Positions 33,280 through 34,251 of a stretch of DNA of 34,251 bases are shown here, one piece after another. Positions within the stretch are counted from its first letter, which is position 1; each line of letters begins with the position of its first letter. A model generated the notes under the pieces. The model saw only the letters and a program-made list of their open reading frames with translations, was not told where the DNA came from and ran no database searches. Location of the stretch: the NCBI GenBank assembly GCA_018524725.1, contig JAEUWP010000293.1:1-34251 (forward strand), given 5' to 3'. The stretch is from Podaxis mareebaensis (taxonomy: Eukaryota; Basidiomycota; Agaricomycetes; Agaricales; Agaricaceae). The translations under genes and the position numbers were made by a program.

Positions 33280-33309
33280 CTTACCATCAGTTACAACACC
33301 AAAATTTAC

Positions 33310-33466
33310 TAAATAGGGGCTTGAACCCCCAACCTTCTGGAGATCTATCCCAACACACCTCTATTGAGTTTATGAGGTGCATTAGAACTGGCCAGACAAG
33401 GACTTGAACCCAAGACCTCCTGAGAGTAGCCAGACAATTATCCAGTTGAGCTATCAGGTCTTACTA
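33310..33466 (-). repeat. Two successive tRNA-like Pol III promoter units (SINE-like)
   Basis: On the minus strand, unit 1 has an A box TAGCTCAACTGG (33442-33453) and a B box GGTTCAAGTCC (33400-33410), 31 nt apart. Unit 2 has an A-box-like word (33358-33372) and a B box GGTTCAAGCCC (33317-33327), 30 nt apart. The two B boxes are 83 nt apart, close to one tRNA length. Neither unit folds into a sound cloverleaf: acceptor strands do not pair and the T stems are imperfect. They are therefore tRNA-derived rather than working tRNAs. The tandem repeats at 33101-33279 would form the downstream body. Confidence 0.5.
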
Positions 33467-33636
33467 GGCCTTGTGTTATTATAATATATAGCCCACTACC
33501 TGCTTTGTCTCATTAGAGGGAGAGGTCAGTTCTAAGTCCTCATAAGACCTTTCTTGATACACAAAGGCATCTCCCTTGCACTTCAAAATATTTAATTCCA
33601 GCCCCTCAATAATGATAAGGTCATCAAAAAGATACC

Positions 33637-33735
33637 TAAATGATGGTAAGGTGTTTACAATGATGGGTCTATGATGGTCATGCATTGATAATGATGGTTT
33701 AATATATCATTGTTCCACAGATGATGGTAACATGC
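33637..33735. repeat. Cluster of ATGATGGT words
   Basis: ATGATGG recurs five times within about 90 bp, near 33641, 33661, 33671, 33691 and 33721, with uneven spacing. It is part of the low-complexity body of the right-edge repeat region. Confidence 0.5.
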
Positions 33736-33925
33736 TGGTCATCTCACCAACATGCTTTTACCCAGTTAGGCAGTATCTCACAAGGATGTTTTTTATCTAG
33801 TAATTTCAGTACATGACTTCATTTGCTTGGCATTCTCAGAGCCAACACTTTCTAAGTATCTAATATGCACAAAATGATGTCAGAGTTTCTTAAGGTCTCC
33901 AAGTCAATAACATCTTTTGGATGTT

Positions 33926-34102
33926 TTACTGATGTCCATCTCTAATGAAAAATCCAGCTGCAATGCACACAAATCTTTTGAAGGTGTCTTCTGAGATGTT
34001 TTTGGGGCAGCTGATGTTCTCTAGGAATGTATGGACTTGCTGGAGCTTGAGGTCATGAGCTTTTGCTTTGGTGGATCTGGGAATAGTGGGGAGAGTTGCC
34101 AT
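33926..34102 (-). pseudogene. Possible retroelement polyprotein remnant
   Basis: A 58-residue open frame on the minus strand (starts MATLPTIPRST) contains FLENISCPKNISEDTF followed by FKRFVCIAAGFFIRDGH. This resembles the segment before the zinc-binding integrase region in basidiomycete Gypsy-type elements, where a helix is followed by RFF..DG. The frame then stops, but a neighbouring frame continues with KHPKDVIDLETLRNSDI, suggesting a frameshift. No LTR, reverse transcriptase or integrase motif is visible in the window. The family assignment is an impression only. Confidence 0.3.
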
Positions 34103-34251
34103 GTCACTGTTGGTGAGGATTTCAATGCAGGTGGTGTTTGTAGGTAGTCATCCAAGCTCGTTGTAGAGGGTAGAAATAAAGGTAGTAGTTACAAAAATGA
34201 TGAAATACAGCTAAGTAGCTACTACTGTCCTCAGATGAGTTCTGGGGGACA

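Larger units (their letters stand above)
32912..34251. other. Repeat-rich, gene-poor right edge
   Basis: From the truncated kinase to the window end I see no intact gene. The region holds the tandem repeats, the tRNA-like pair, the ATGATGG cluster and the remnant ORF listed separately. A 68-residue frame at 33479-33685 (-) is not recognised. The stretch is best read as nested or decayed repeat DNA continuing past the window. Confidence 0.6.

Noticed and set aside
33310..33466. Two working tRNA genes
   Set aside because: A and B boxes are present, but acceptor stems do not pair and the T stems are imperfect, so they are called tRNA-like instead.
1..34251. CRISPR array, prophage, bacterial operon or biosynthetic gene cluster
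   Set aside because: No regularly spaced direct repeats; the genes are intron-rich eukaryotic genes, and no PKS, NRPS or terpene synthase core is present.

Overview
The window looks like nuclear DNA of a filamentous basidiomycete, most likely an agaricomycete. The genes are dense, lie on both strands and are cut by many short introns (mostly 50-65 nt, GT..AG, with branch-point-like CTRAC/CTRAT words). The families present fit this: a WSC-domain copper radical oxidase, a KRE6/SKN1-type GH16 protein, a polytopic GT2 glycosyltransferase, a SAC3 mRNA-export protein and a tail-anchored FHA protein. There is no sign of operons or Shine-Dalgarno sites. All gene models below were spliced by hand from the sequence and checked for reading-frame closure; no database search was possible.

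Left third (1-16062), carbohydrate and cell-wall genes. A 1.36 kb leader region holds a hairpin near its left edge and a TATA box. It is followed by a 24-exon secreted glyoxal-oxidase-like copper radical oxidase with four N-terminal WSC domains (1362-6631, +). Convergent to it is a 16-exon GT2 membrane glycosyltransferase (7618-11181, -). After a 2.2 kb divergent intergenic region comes a KRE6/SKN1 beta-1,6-glucan synthesis protein (13427-16062, +). The three neighbours could all act in building or modifying the cell wall or extracellular matrix; that they work together is my inference.

Middle (16063-21382). There is an intron-containing tRNA-Phe(GAA) at 16815-16897, then a three-exon protein with a degenerate kinase-like C-terminal half (18033-19742, +). 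Next is a 619-bp fold-back MITE (20568-21186) whose two halves are inverted copies of each other. It sits just under 200 bp upstream of the next start codon.

Right (21383-32375). A 13-exon SAC3/GANP-type mRNA-export protein carries an FG/Pro/Ser-rich linker (21383-26771, +). Convergent to it is an FHA, coiled-coil, tail-anchored protein of the SLMAP/Far9/PRO45 (STRIPAK) type (27300-29784, -). Divergent from that is a 12-TM-type MFS transporter (30736-32375, +).

Right edge (32376-34251), repeat-rich and decayed. It contains the C-lobe of a protein kinase without its N-lobe, two short tandem repeats, two successive tRNA-like Pol III promoter units (SINE-like) on the minus strand, and a short ORF that may come from a retroelement.

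The most unusual structures are: the WSC repeats of the oxidase, where every domain carries the same pair of introns around a tiny exon (8-16 nt); two further 7-nt exons at the WSC/catalytic junction and one in the KRE6 gene; the fold-back MITE next to the SAC3 promoter; and the double tRNA-like unit at the right edge.
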